Shown: positions 38,701-52,242, counted from the stretch's first letter. The stretch is 64,000 nucleotides of DNA from Paralichthys olivaceus (GCF_024713975.1 NC_091116.1:4860463-4924462), one strand, 5' to 3'. The notes: a model not told the origin generated them from the sequence alone. Translations and numbers: made by a program.

Positions 38701-41700
38701 CTTTTGTGAACTTTTGGTGAGCTAATTTCAGGCTTCAAAACAATTTCTCCACATGAGGAAAAGTCTATTTTTTTAAAAGAATTTCTAAGAACCCATTTAA
38801 ATTTTCCTCAGTGTCCTGAAAAACCTGCAAAACACATTCGTATTATGCAAAATGCATGTGTCTGTAAAAGTCAAATTTAAGAAGACACCCAGAGGTTTTA
38901 ACAGAGTTGAAAATTACAATGTTTGTCCGCTAGAATTACACCTGGAATTATAGTCTTGTTGGAGCAGAAGAAACTCTAACACAGCTCTTTTATCATCTTC
39001 AAACCTAGCCGAATGAAAATCTTAAATATTGCACATACTGAACAGAGAAAATTAAATCTTAATGGAAGTTTTTACAGCCAGCAACGAACATCTGTCAGCA
39101 GTGAAAGACATCCCAGTCATTATAAAAAAGAAAGTTTAAGCCAAGAATTCACAATCTTTCCTTATCAGATGAACTAAGCTGAAGCCCTCACGTAGCCTGA
39201 AAGTATTGAATAAGACAAACATTTTTATTTAAAGTCAAAGGCGACTGGCACTGCTGCCCTCCTCATCCTTATCACAGCTCAGAAAGCCCGGTAATTGAAA
39301 AGCAGATTCTGCACGCCCGTCGACACAGATGGCGCATCACTTTTCTGAATCAATAATAGGATTGTGGACCTCGCCTTTCAATAGCTTTTCTCAGCCACTC
39401 AAAGTGAAATGAAGAGACTAATTATTGCCGCTGATCTGAGTTTATTTGCCGTCCTTTGCGCTCCGGTCTGACTCAGGCCTCACGTGGCACCTTGACTCTG
39501 GCCTGATGGGAGCCAGCTCATTGCTAAGTCACACTCCTGAAGATGTGTGACTGTTCGAGCACTCAGAGAATGATGGTTACCTTCTGACATGCAAGATGAC
39601 ACCCAGAGAGAAGCCCTGAAAGGCAGGCTCTTCTCTGCCAACCACTAACATAGACCAGGCTCTTTACGCCCAACGTTGGATACATATATGGAAACAAATG
39701 GAGCCTTCTGTCCGTAATCTGCGATCATTTCATCCGTATTTGTGCAAGTCTACTGAAAGCTCACGGACATGGATGAAATTAAAGAAACGGAGCAGTACCA
39801 CTGGTAATCATGGGGGGGCAGAGTCACTAATAGTTCAAGTGAGACAACCATAGGGCTCAAGGAAGAAATTACAACAATAACGGAGAACACACTACTGTTT
39901 ATAATCGCGTTGGCCTCTGTGTTGCCGTCTAGCAGAAGTATTCCTTAACAACCAGCCAAAGTTAAGGACACATGCAAGTATGTGGGCAGAACAGCTCAAT
40001 CATTTGAAACTGGTGTGCCTCTTTTCATACGTAAGAGGCAGCATTACTGAGTCTTTACACTCACTAACTTACATGAAGTTTAATATTTGTTGAAACTGTG
40101 TAAAACAATGTTCAGTCTTGGAACAAAAAGTCTCAACACCTGTTCCCTATTTAAAAAGTACATATTTAATATTTTCTGTGACCACCTCCGGCAAAGGTGC
40201 CACTAATCCCCGTGAAAGTGGCCTCTAATGACACACCCGAAAGCACAAGTGAAAAAAGTTCCCTATGTACCTGAGAGCCGAGAAAAAACAAGCCAGTGTC
40301 ATGCAAACAGATACAGCGCTTTAGTAAATGTGTTTTCAAATCTGCATGAGCAAGCGCATGATGTCAGTTAATTAATGTTTAAAATATTGTATATATAACC
40401 TTTAATAAACATGGAGCTGTTTAAATATATTGCACTGCTAAAATATTGCAGTTGTGGGAAATGAGACGAATCATTCTCACCCATAAAATAGGTGATGGTC
40501 TTGCACATGGAGGCCCCGAAGATGAAGTCCTCTAAGATGTTGGGGATGAGGGTGAAGGGCATGCAGAAGATGGCCATCATCAGGTCACTGACCGCCAGCG
40601 ACAGCAGGAAGCAGTTGGTGACGGTCCGCATGCGCTTGTTCAGCATCAGGACCACAATGATCAGCAGGTTGCCGAAGACGCTGAGCAGGAAGATGAGCAC
40701 ATAGAGCAAGATGCGCAGCGAGTCCATCTCTGTCAGGGACACAGGGACAGAGGCAGGACGTCATTTATAACTTGTGTCTGTATCTACTTCAGCAGATCAA
40801 TTAGAGGAAGGAAGCGAATTGAAGGAAGTGAATTACCAAGTACGCAGCTTTGAATTAATGGACATAAATTAGGAAACATCATCTTGTTTCAATAAAATCC
40901 CTCATTAAGAAAGAGTGGGAACTTTTTCTTGCAAACATAAGAGACAGAATATCTTTCATTAGCCTGGGAACAGTATAAAACAAAGATAAAGAAGAAGTGG
41001 AAGAACAAATAAAAGAAGCAGATGAAGATCAGTGCATCTACTGAGCCGGTTGTTTCATCAAGTCCATCGACCTCCAACAGATTCTAAGCAGAATTAGTTT
41101 AAAATCCTCATCTGTATGCAGGAGTCAACACTTGTAATCATTCAAGCAACCAGTAAATTAAATCTAAAATAATAAAGTAAGAAAGGCAAGGAAGAAAAAG
41201 GTCAAAAAAACGGAATAACATCAATACGAGAACAAATTGTATCCAGCTATTCACCTGGGAAATAAATAAAGCACATGAACAACACGAAAGCCTATTACCA
41301 GACAGAATAACTTTGCATGATCTGAAATTTGTGCTAGTATCAATACTTTCCAGCTCATCCCGTGAAACGAACAATGATTGAAATAATCATAGTGAGAAAA
41401 AGAACACAACAAGATCATAAGAGTTGAACAGAACGTGTCAGGTGCTAACCTGGGAATACAACTTAAACTGGAAAAACAAGATCAAAATTAAACAGTTCTC
41501 TTCTTATTTGAAGAGGCAAAGAGCAGCTATTTATTCATCATCTGGCATTCTCTTATTAGGATACGATACGGATATGATGCAGTACAGTACAGCACCAGAT
41601 AGGAAAGGATAGGATTCTGTACAGTCCGATACGATGCGATACAAGACACCAAAACCTAATGTCCCCTTACAAATAGTACAGACAGTAGTAGTAGTACAAC

Positions 41701-44700
41701 AGGCAAGAGAAAATCACATGTCTCAAGGCAATACAAGATAAGAGGAAAGCCCAGCAGCATCTGTTAGGAAGTTTATTATTACTAAGAAAAAGAGGCTTGA
41801 CCAAACCATGGCCCCCCCATTAATACAGCTCTAAACCCTTCCCTGCACAGAAATACTCGATGTCTCCTCTTCTAAAATACTGTAAGTGTGTTTTATATGG
41901 ATACCTTCATTCAGAGGTGCCATACAGCTGACCGGCTGCAGGACGGTCCAGCCAGAGGGTTTTTGGGACACTCCCTTCACTCACACTGGCCTGTCACAGC
42001 CATTCTGCTTGAGAATGAGAGTATTTGACAGGACAAGGTCGGGGCCGGCCATGTGCTGCACTGAATGAGTCGGCTGATTAAAGACAGCGACATGGGAGAA
42101 GTGTAGAGATCCGCAGCAGAGCCTGCAGACAGACACACATGCTAACACACGAGGAGCGGAGCTGCTGTTCACATTGTTATCGCTCATATGTGGGCATTTA
42201 AAATGTTTGGTTTTTTTGAGTCACAGTGAGTGGGGAACCAAAGAAACGGCGTGTTAATGATGCATCTATTTTTATTTTCATAATATCCTATTCTCCTCCT
42301 ACACAGAGACATGACTTGAATCTCAACGCTTTGAAAATAAAAATATATGTGAAACATAATGATGAACTGCAGTATTCTTAAAATAATACTCATAAAAGTA
42401 CGTGCCTATTTTGCTACTGCCAATGCCTAACAGCCCCCTTATGAAACCACATTTACATTCACTAGATTTCTATTGTTGTCTTTAACCTTTGATCGATCAG
42501 CTCCAAAAGTGAATCATCTGGAGATACTCTCCTAAGTAATATTCCTGCCATGTTTGGTGAGAATCTGTCCATGCATTGTTGAGTTATTTTGCACACACAG
42601 ACTATGCCGTGCTGAGGAAACGTAAGTAGTGAAGTCATAATTTTTTATTTATTTGACAATCTCCAGAGGAACTAGGCAGCAAAGATAAAATAAAAAGAGG
42701 TCCAGGTTTGAGGACAAATCGGGGTTCAAGTTAATCACCGCTGCCACCTCAGAGACCCACATGCCCTACACTGCAAATATAAATTATTCCTTTGATAAGA
42801 AAACTCTCTGATGGTTTCGGGAGCAGTTTCATCAGCTGAAGATTGACACCACTTTCAAGTCAACATAAGACAACACCCATATCCTGTTTCAGTTAGAAAA
42901 CAATACATCTGCAAAACAGCTAGGTGACAAGTTTTTGATTTGATTTACTCAACAGAATGCTGTGAGGTACGCATAACCAGAGCTAAATTGCAAGCGCTCC
43001 AACACAAACACCAAGAGGTGAGCTCGCTCCTCGTTTCTGCTACTGTGTTGAGATTTTGAGCAATCCAGTCAAGTGAAAATGGAATTATCTATTCATTGAG
43101 CACCAACAGTATGTCGGCTCCCCTGAGCCTGGCAACTGCAGGACAATTCACTTTGGTTGCTTTGACTCTCTCAAGCGTGACAGCTAAAGCTCTACAGATA
43201 AAAGGGCAGCGTTCACCTTGGAGACGCTCGTGAGCAGCAGGAGCCGTCCAACGAGGAGCGTTTCAGCCATGAGCTGAGAGATCAACACTTGTGAGTATGT
43301 GAGGGTTGCGTATATTAATTTAACTTCTGCTCCATTTTTGCTGCTTATCCGATTGGCTGCCACTTAAATTGTAATTATGATTCCCCACAGGGATCATTAA
43401 AATTTCATCACATCACTTTCTTCTTATCTGTGGGATAGGATTAGCAGGGTTTTGTTGGCACAGCAAAGTCATTTGAAAACTTTTTACTGGGGTGTTTGAG
43501 TATTTTTCATCACTTAATTGATGGAGTTGGAGTCCAATAATGAGACATGAATAAATCCTCACTAAGGTCATTAATATTGAGCGGTAATGACCTTAGAAGT
43601 GATGTGATTGCAAAAAAAGAGCAGCAGTTGTAAGCCGATCCTTTTGATCACTACCTCACCACTGGGCTGTGTTCCGTACCAGGCCCCCTGAGATTATTAA
43701 ATATTCCAGACAGTTAGAAATGACTGTCAGCTTCGTCCAAATCTGATGTTATTGGTAAGTACAGGGGAGCAGAAAACCCTTTGCAACAGATGGAGTCAGA
43801 AAATGAGTCCTGAACTTGGGGGAGTAAGCAGACGACTTCTTCCACTACAGCGCCCTTTGCTGAATTTAAACTGCAACTTATGATTATTCCACTCGTTGAT
43901 TATTATTGATCGAATATCCAATTTTTCTTGAACGTGCTTGTTTTTCCCACTGGTCGTCCCATATTCACAGCTATACTCAGTTGACATTGACATAAAACAG
44001 AAGAATAAACCAACCAAACCAATAATAGGAGGCTGTACACATTAAAAGACTGGGCTGTTTAAAGAATGATCTTTGGCCTCACATATGAGTGGCCTCCATG
44101 TTCATCATCAGCTGCTGAAATCTCTGGAAAAAGCCAATAAGGGAACCCTGAGTTCAAATTTTTATTCATTACAATGTCATATGAATGTTTTGCCTCCAGA
44201 ACGACTAAATGTGTTAACTAAGCTTTGTGTGGCAGCAGAGATATTCCAGACATCAGTCTAATATCATTAGATTTACCAGATGACTATTGTGTTTTTCCTC
44301 AAAGGGGAAAAACATCCTAAAACTAAATTGTGATTTTAATTACAGAGTTTCCCTCAAAGTCAGAACCATGAGAGAGAGAAAAAGATTTTTAACATTTCCC
44401 CACATGAAAGAATATTATCTCTCTCTGAAGGTGAGAGGATTTTGGTTCTTATAAAACCTACAATGTACAACTGTATTTTTGAACAATCTCAATGTCATCC
44501 CACACGGTCGAGGATTTTTGGATGGTTGGATAAAAGAAAAATCTGATTCTACCCTCTGTATGTCAAGATAAGAATAATAAAGTGTACAAATTATCAATTA
44601 TAGTGTGTGAAACTGAACATGATGAAAACTAGCTCAGACCAAATTCCAAGCACATGATTTGCCTTTAATTAGACATCAACATTTGTTTTCTCATAACCAT

Positions 44701-47700
44701 TAATGGTTGGTGTTTACAAGACAGTTCAATCTAATCAAGTAAACACTACAGATTGTGAATAAAGCCTGACAAACATGTTAAGTGCAAATGTTTCCTTCGA
44801 GTAAAACATTTCCTCCAATGGCTGACAGAGTATTAGAGCCAATTAAAGGGAAAAAAATCTGACACTTTATCATCATCATCAGAAGACCAGCCTGTATTAA
44901 AATGTAGAGCATCTTGTTTAGCTTTACTTAAGCAGAAGTTTAATATATTACAAAATATTTTATTTTTGTAGCTTCACATTATCACCAGTATCAGAACTTT
45001 GAAAATATTGTGAAAGAAACTGAGTCTATTTTGAAGAACACACAGAAGCAAATTGCCTCTTTAGTGGTCGACTGTGAGGTTTTTGTTGGTTACATCTGTG
45101 TGCTGTTTGAAGAGCTTTTGTAATTTCTCAAGAAACAATGAAACTAGTTCCAGATTTTGGATCCAGAAGGAGTAGAACTTCATAAAAATGTTTTGTTCTT
45201 TATTCTGGAAATATTATGATTTTTTCTTGTAAAATTACAATGTTATTCTCAATTAAGACTACATTCTTGTAATGTTATTACTTTATTCTTGAAATCACGC
45301 CAAAAAATGTATTCAATATGACCCTAATACTCTGTTGAACCTTGCTGGCTATTTCATAAATTATTTATTTTCTTTTTCTTAAAATATTTGAATGAATTGA
45401 ATTTATCACCAATACTCTCTCATTAAATGTATTCTGGAAATATTATTACTTCATTCTCAGAATCTCAGAATTGATTTTTCTTAAATATGGCCATAATACT
45501 ACTAAAATAGGATAAGCCCTATTGTTGCTTTGCCCTCGTCATGGCTACTCAAATGCTGCCTGTATGTTTGGAGAGTTGACAACATTGACAACATGTCTTA
45601 TATCCCTGAAGGATTCAATCAAAAAATAGGGACTGTGCTTTTGACCTTCCCTCCATTTTCATTTCAATCTACAGAGGACAAGCTCAATCACTGAATACCA
45701 AGACTGATTCACCTTGCAGGCACCTTGTGGACCTCCTCGAGTCAAGTCTGAGTGGATCAGGTCAAATCAGTGTGCTTTCTAGCAACATCCTCATTTCAAG
45801 TGTAATTGGACTGCGTGGGACTAGCTACAGGTCTTTCTACTCCACACTGTACTACTGGGTCTTAAAAACATGGCAGCAGATGAATTCTTAGCATAGAGCT
45901 CAATGTGGAGAGGAACATTTCTGCATTGCATTTTCTTTCGGTAATGAGGAGGGTTAGTGTTACAGTCAGCACAATTCAACTCAAGTTAATCTTCCTATCA
46001 ACCCATCCCATGAGAGCACTATATTGATCCCACATTACTTTGAAAATTTTGTTAGTTGGAAGGAGCTTGTTTATGTAGAGCACAAACAAGCTCAGCACAT
46101 ATTCAATCACCCGGGAGGCCTTGTCAGACACACACGTTTGATGCCATTAACTCTGCCTTTTTCTGCTTCATCAACATATCCAAAGATGTGAAAAAATAAT
46201 ATTTCAACTTGTAGAGAACCATCCCTGAGATAAAGGATAACACTGGGAGGTATTGGACACTAAGCTTGATGGCAGATGACACGTACAGTAGGTGTAAGCT
46301 CATGTCTATTTAAAGTAAAGCGGTTAGCAATCTGAGGGAAGGTACCGCACTGCAGCCTCTCCTGAGCGTGACAAATTCTGTAAATCCCTGTCCCCTTTGC
46401 TGTCTCTGCAAACACAATGACAGCAAGGCAAATGCCTGCCAATGTTCGACAGGCCGGCTCGCTGCACACTGTAAATGACACTCCCACAGAGTCCAATGTT
46501 CCAATGTGCATTCAGATTACTTTACAAAAGTGTTTTAAGATGCCTGAATGTCCAAGAGTAGTGGCTGCGTAACGCCCACTTTGCTGTGCATTGGTTAACA
46601 CACATGAAATAAGCCAATTCAATCTGATCATCTGTTAAACCAAGAAAATCATTAAAATACATGAAATTTAGTGTAGCACCCTCTGGCTAGTTTAAATCGA
46701 TTAAACAGGAGGTGCCTTGTTCACTTGAATATAGTCTCAATGGATCCAGCAATGTTCACTGTAGTAGAAGTGCTGCATTTTAAGGGGTTTTTCAAATTGA
46801 TTTTTACATTCAGCTGACGTGTTTGCCACTTAATTTCCATAAATTAGAGGGAAAACAAAGGCAGCACTGAGGCACCAGTGTTTTCAAAAGGAGACGCAAT
46901 GCTGTGCAGTTACTAACTGAACTTTCTTAGAGTCAGGACGGAGCCTACACTTTGTAGGGATTCCAGGTTCACAGACTAGAAATCGATCAATAGGAACTAT
47001 GAGAATGATTAAACTTCTCGGTCATGTACTCGGTTGCACAGTGGTTGAGAGCCATATATACGTTTGAGTGCTTTTATTTTGTCACTCTACAACACTGGTG
47101 GACTCAGGATTAACTCTGTAATTAGTCCTGCATCATATGCACAGTCTATAGTGCCAGATAAATTCATAAAACTGCAGCTGCTAATCTCTCCATTCCCCCA
47201 ATATAGCGAGTTAGTAAAGCTGACATGCAGACACAGAGCACTGCAGATCAATACAGCTACTGCATGGTTGACAAAGTGCAGCACGTTTGAGGGGATATTT
47301 ACTAATGCTGTCATAGGCGTCATTATACATCGTCATCATGCAATGTTTGCAAGCTGAGGAGATGAGTGCATCTAAAAGCTATAATCTCTTAATGATTTTC
47401 TATGGTAAAACCATACCACAACAGAATAATTTCTAGGCTGCTGTGGACTGGATTGTGCACAACCAGTCATTTTCAGGAAAGGAGGTGAGCCAATGTCAAG
47501 GGATTTTGGGGGTTTGGGGATGCTACATCAGAACCAAACCAAACCCCTACCGATACACATGGATAATAGTAAAGTAGTTAAGTGTAAGTGCAAAACCCCA
47601 CCACTTACCAGAAAACATCGCACACAAACATGGAAAATTTCGACACTTTAGGCAAAAGCCAGTAGCATGGAAGCTTAATAGGATGTTTCGAACCATGGTC

Positions 47701-50700
47701 GTCATTACAGTCTTCTGTACATGGTCGATCATAGAATTAAGGTGGATCCAACAAACTTGTTGCTCTGGACAAATGTAATTAGCTCTTCTCTGGGACCCCT
47801 CTAATCACCTCAGAGGTCTGCTTTTCCGACCCTGTAGCCAAATACTTTGTGCCTGCGTGTGTGTTTGTGTGTGTGTGTTTGTTCTACCTTTCCAAGTCAC
47901 TTTAAATCTTTCCAATTATTAAATCTTATTACCATGATCATTTCATGGCAGGCTTCATCACAGTGTAAACACCCAAAGAGAACAAGATTTGAATATCCTC
48001 AAAACACCTTGAAGTCGAAATTGCTTAGAAATGACAAGCCTGAGTCCACCAGTTTCTGTCTCTAAAAAATGAAACAGTGTTCATTTAATACTTATGAGAT
48101 CCACTTCATAATAACCTATCTCACATGCACTCAGAAGAACAGGGCGAGCTCAGCAAAGTGCCACTTTGAATCAGTGGGGAACACAGAGTGTCAGGGGCTA
48201 AGCCACGACGCAGCTACAGATGTTGAACCACATAAACAAGGCTCTGTCTGAATTAAACTGCTCTCGGGGGTCTATGGTGATCACTATAATGTGATTTATG
48301 TCAGACACTGTTTCCTTTTTGTACTGTAGGAGGTTTACAGCTGCACTACACTGCAGAGAGAAGATGGAACAAAACAGTCTATCTCTCCAAAAGTGGGAAT
48401 GTATTCCAGAGGATTATATGAAATACGAAAAGCCATACAGGACATACACAGGCAAGCACATATTTACATTTCTGTACACCTGTATATGTATACATAAGTT
48501 GACACTACTGAAATCAAGCAGAATGAGCAGTTTCTGTTTGCAGTCTACAAATGAACGTACAGACTGCGAACCCTGGATTACTTATAGTCCTCAAACTCTG
48601 TAAAGTTGTTATTGGTGTTATTTTTTAAGCAGATTTACTTGGGATGGACATTGGAGATAATGATATCCTCCAATGTGTAAGTCACACTGACTCTATTTAT
48701 ATGAAAATCATGTCTGTGCATTCAGATTCGATTGAGAAATGACTCAGAGATTGCTGCAGACTGCAGCAATACGGCATTAAGGTTTTTTAAAGTACCTTCA
48801 CTGCCACTCTGAGCTGTATGAATCAGAACAACATGTTTATTTGATATCAATCAAATCAGCAGCCATAACTACAATAACTAACTTTCTGTAGTTTTCACAA
48901 CACCAGTAAGGCCCTGTCTAATTTTACCTTACATGGTGCTCCCTCTCTTACACCTAACGAGAAGCAGCATTAGTAATGCAAGTGTCTTTACACCCTCTAG
49001 CATCAACATTTAAATAGACAGTTGCACGCATTTGAGCACCCATGTTCCTAGTGCATTCTAATCTTGAGGCAGAAAACACATATTTTATCAAAATAACTGA
49101 TATGTGCCAAAATAGGAAGGTGCACACAGAGGATCTGCTTGTGTGCTTCCTCTGCTGAAGTGTTCTCTATTACCACCTGCCAAATTCTCCATTATAAAAC
49201 AATCCGCCAAGGTGCAAGTGCATCTGGCTTTTAAAGAGGTAAAGGAAATGGAACTCTGATTGATTTATTGCAAACACACTCCTGATTAATTAGGAGACTA
49301 AGTACTACCCTTTTGACCCATGCATCTGATGCTTTGACTTCTTTTTCCGCAGTTAAAGCAGCAAAAGTGGACTTTGGGCCACACCCCCAATGAATATGTG
49401 CTTTAAACCGTGAGCTTAGATCATTAAACTGGAGCCCATGATCTCTGCCTCATGTCTGTCCCTCTACAGCAACCTCCGCCTGAACTCTCCCATGATACCC
49501 GAGGGAGGCACGCCTCACAGTTTGAAAACCTCTTTAGTATCTATAGTAAAGAAAAGAAGTTCAATTGGTTAATGCAGGGGAGTCAGCAGTGTAAGAGAGC
49601 AGCCCTTGGACTCTTGAAATACAATCCCAAGTCTTAGACCAAGAGATATACAGTACATTGTATAGGTCGAAGCATTCAACCAGGATGTCATTGAAGATTG
49701 TTTGAAAACATCCTAAGAGGAATTCCCTGTTTTTTTAACTAGAGGACTGACAGGAAACGTTCTAGGGAATGTCCAGATCAACTGACATTTGCGTTCTCAC
49801 ATACAGGCCCTTTGGAAAATTTCTGGAAATATCCGGAGATCAGTGGATATCTGAAAGCAGCCAAATATTTGTTGGTTCTTGATGTGTTAATGGGACAAAA
49901 CAAGAAGGCAACACAAGAATGTAACTTGGGATTGAAGAAATTGTGATGGCCACTGCTTGTACTATTTTCTGTCATTTTAGAATAAATTATTAATCTGTAG
50001 ATTAATCGATAATGGAAACAATCACTGGCTCAATGTGTGAGCCTTTGGAAATAAATAAAATAATTTTAAAGTGAAAATGTTCAGGGAAATTTTTTCCTTT
50101 AAACTTGAATTGCTTAAGTATTTTGTTCTTACTGCTGTGAAATACGGAGTATATAAATATGTATCCTAGCTCGATCCTTTTGCAAGCAGAGGGAGAAATC
50201 TCAAATTCAATGAATAATCAAACTGGGCAATTCCACAAGTGTTGGGGCTTTAATGTCCTGTCCCAGCGCTGTATAGTATCACACCTGAGAACAACAATAC
50301 TGCTGCATAATCAGCATCATTGCACTCCCTTGGCCTGAAGGGAGACAGCGCAGGAGGTCTAGGTCGCAAGATATTAAAGTAAACAAAAGAGCAGTGTTCT
50401 TGTGTGTCACCTCAAAGACGTGCGAGTGAGGGAATGAGTTGAAAGCAGCAATCTGTCTGCGGGACCTTTCTCTTGTTTAAACACTGCACACACCCAACAG
50501 GTTGTGATTGCTCTTGGGATAATTGAGCCCATACTGCTCTGCTGCTGTATAAGGTCACTAAAAGAAATGCTGCACAGAAGGAAAAACAGCTGTGAATTAT
50601 TTAGTGAAGGAAGATTTGAAATTAAACTTGATACTGCGGCAGCTGCACTATAGGGGGGTTCATAGAAAAATAACTCTCCCCCTACGCTCAGACCTAATCA

Positions 50701-51493
50701 GCCCGCTACTGTCCTGATAGAGGACGAAGCTTGGGGGGTTTTATCGCCTCCAGTGTGCGGTTTAATCTCAGCCCTGTGAGAATTATAGGCAAGAAATAAA
50801 CAAACATTCAGAATTAAAGCAGCTTTTTTAACAGTCAACACTTGCTGCTCATCCTGATTGTGGCATTATTGATGCAGGGAGAGGCACTCTGTAAATTGGG
50901 CTGCTTGGTGATTGATTGCAGACAGTGGAGAAGGCTGAAGAAGTCGTCCTGATTGCAAATCATTCTCTGGTAAAACGCAGAGATCAGGCATGGAGTAGAA
51001 AAATGTGAAAATGGGTGATGTTACAAGTGCTTTTTCTTTCCTTTAAACATCCAATTAAATATTTATGGGCAAATAACATTAGGTCTACTGATTACATTTT
51101 TAAGAAGGCAATAAATCATGTGGAGATGGCAGTTTGTAATTAAAGACCAACAACACCAAGGTGACATAAAACTAACAATGCTTCAAAATATTTACTATAC
51201 CAGGAGGTTGGTGCTTTTATTTTATGGGGATTTTAAATACCGTAATAAAGTTCAGTTTAACATCTCTGCTTGATTAAGTGAGGAGAAGAAGAGAGAAGAG
51301 AAGAGGAGATGAGAGGAGAGATGAGACGAGAGGAGAAGAGAAAAGAGAGGATCGTACCTCTGACTCTGGTGACCGGTCTCGGCAGGTTGGAGCTGTTGTT
51401 GCAGCTGATGTTGACTCCCACGCTGAGGTTCCCCTGCTCCGCACATCCCGCCAACACCTCCAGCACGCTCCCATTCATCGCCTGCAGAGCCAT
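26222..51493 (-). CDS. cckbr: Cholecystokinin B / gastrin receptor, five exons, 449 aa
   Basis: A rhodopsin-class GPCR that binds CCK and gastrin peptides at the plasma membrane; the family couples mainly to Gq/phospholipase C. The CDS joins 51493-51358, 40729-40481, 33191-32930, 28011-27884 and 26796-26222 (1350 nt; phases 1, 1, 2, 1; all introns GT/AG). The N-terminus has NXS/T sites at N7, N22, N28, N32 and N33. TM1 spans about 49-72, TM2 86-107, TM3 120-142 (C121 presumably pairs with C203), ERY after TM3, TM4 164-184, TM5 217-238, TM6 326-345 with CWMP at 338-341, and TM7 365-385 with NPIIY at 379-383. The third cytoplasmic loop has DDDDGCYVQ, and a Cys cluster (395-413) may be palmitoylated. 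CCK-B rather than CCK-A type is favoured by ISRELFRG, SANTWKAFD, LSGAPISFIHLLSY and the C-terminal ISYTTVST. Length is close to the human protein (447 aa). Teleosts have two cckbr paralogues; I cannot tell which this is. Confidence 0.95.
26797..27883 (-). other. cckbr: cckbr intron 4
   Basis: Intron of 1.1 kb, phase 1, within cytoplasmic loop 3. No other feature is seen in it. Confidence 0.85.
27884..28011 (-). CDS. cckbr: cckbr exon 4 (TM5)
   Basis: Codes residues 216-258 plus one base: FFIPGVVMSIAYGLISREL of TM5 and the start of cytoplasmic loop 3. The acceptor is gtttttcag before 28011 and the donor is gtgagat at 27883. Confidence 0.94.
28012..32929 (-). other. cckbr: cckbr intron 3
   Basis: Intron of 4.9 kb, phase 2. 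It contains an atac/acat microsatellite at 28367-28395. Open frames on either strand (for example 30596-31033 minus) show no family motif. Confidence 0.85.
28367..28395. repeat. ATAC microsatellite
   Basis: Short atac tetranucleotide run with one interruption, inside cckbr intron 3. Confidence 0.75.
32930..33191 (-). CDS. cckbr: cckbr exon 3 (TM3, ERY motif, TM4, second extracellular loop)
   Basis: Codes residues 129-215 plus two bases: STFSLVAIATERY, TM4, the NGT glycosylation site at N196 and C203 of the conserved disulfide. The acceptor is tatctgcag before 33191 and the donor is gtgagtact at 32929. Confidence 0.95.
33192..40480 (-). other. cckbr: cckbr intron 2
   Basis: Intron of 7.3 kb, phase 1. 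I find no coding exon, RNA gene or clear transposon. Long open frames such as 33980-34444 plus have no recognisable motif. Confidence 0.85.
40481..40729 (-). CDS. cckbr: cckbr exon 2 (TM1 to start of TM3)
   Basis: Codes from residue 46 to the first base of 129: TM1, the NKRMRTVTN loop, TM2 with LSLAVSDLM, and CKTITYFM at the start of TM3. The acceptor ends ctgacag before 40729 and the donor is gtgagaatg at 40480. Confidence 0.95.
41561..41645. repeat. Degenerate (g)atac/agga simple-sequence patch
   Basis: Irregular alternation of atacgatacgg, agtacagtac, ataggaaaggatagg and cgatacgatgcgatac without a fixed period. Confidence 0.5.
43562..43596. other. Perfect 12-bp inverted repeat containing AGGTCA half-sites
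   Basis: ctaaggtcatta at 43562-43573 is exactly inverted at 43585-43596. Each arm holds a nuclear-receptor-like half-site (AGGTCA and TGACCT), 17 bp apart. It lies in cckbr intron 1. Confidence 0.5.
47856..47880. repeat. TG microsatellite
   Basis: Interrupted (TG)n run in cckbr intron 1. Confidence 0.75.
51279..51350. repeat. Polypurine (GA-rich) tract beside cckbr exon 1
   Basis: About 70 bases of almost pure purine on the plus strand, ending within 10 bp of the exon 1 donor. On the coding strand it is a pyrimidine tract immediately inside intron 1. Confidence 0.7.
51358..51493 (-). CDS. cckbr: cckbr exon 1 (N-terminal extracellular domain)
   Basis: Codes residues 1-45 plus one base. The start ATG at 51493-51491 has A at -3 and G at +4. 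Donor is gtacg at 51357. An acceptor-like ctgtctccag lies 5 bases before the ATG, so an upstream noncoding exon is possible. A 70-bp GA-rich tract (pyrimidine-rich on the coding strand) follows the donor at 51279-51350. Confidence 0.9.
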
Positions 51494-52242
51494 GCTCTCT
51501 GGAGACAGGGACAGTCACCAGTATTATTATATCACACCTAAACTGGCTGTTTAAAAAAAAAACTAGTTTTCACCATCGCCTTCTTCTTTATATCAGGATG
51601 AGACGTGAAACTTGGTGAGAGAGAAGAAAAAAACTTGACTGCCAATTTGAAAAACCAAACAATGAGGAATAATGTTAGGCAAGCAGAGTGTGAAGGCAGC
51701 CCGCACAGCAGCGAAGTGTGGAGGAATGAAGCTGCGCTGCTAAGGCAACTGAGCAGCTCTGCTTCTCTCTCTCTCCCTCTCACACATCCTCACTCACCCT
51801 CTCTCCCTCTCTCTCCATTCAATGCACGGCTGTCACCACATTTAAGCCAAAGCATTACATGAGCAAGTTTCTTATTCCATAGCTGCAAACAAGTGCTTGT
51901 TCTGCAATAAAAGAAATGGTCTCTCAATGATAAATGATCAAATATAAGATTATAAAACTGTTAAGACTGATGCACCAATGTTAAAGCAGTATTTTACCAT
52001 CATTGCTGTTTAAGGTATTGTTAGATTTACGGAAACAATATTAGACGGTTTGGTCACAAGATAAATCAGATGATTCTTGGGGCAGAAAATAATAAATGAA
52101 CAAATTTGCACCACATCTGCACAATGTAATAAAGTTTTCTTATCACAATACCACAACTACCCACCAATGCGTATTACTTATAAATTATGGCCCATGTCCC
52201 ATCTACTTACATGGCTGGATTTATGACCTATACTGCAGCCAG

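Larger units (their letters stand above)
40730..51357 (-). other. cckbr: cckbr intron 1
   Basis: Intron of 10.6 kb, phase 1. It contains a degenerate gata-rich patch (about 41561-41645), a 12-bp perfect inverted repeat (43562-43596), a TG microsatellite (47856-47880) and the GA-rich tract next to exon 1. No nested gene is recognised. Confidence 0.85.

Noticed and set aside
26222-51493. CCK-A receptor (cckar) identity
   Set aside because: Loop and tail sequences (ISRELFRG, SANTWKAFD, ISYTTVST) fit the CCK-B/gastrin type better.
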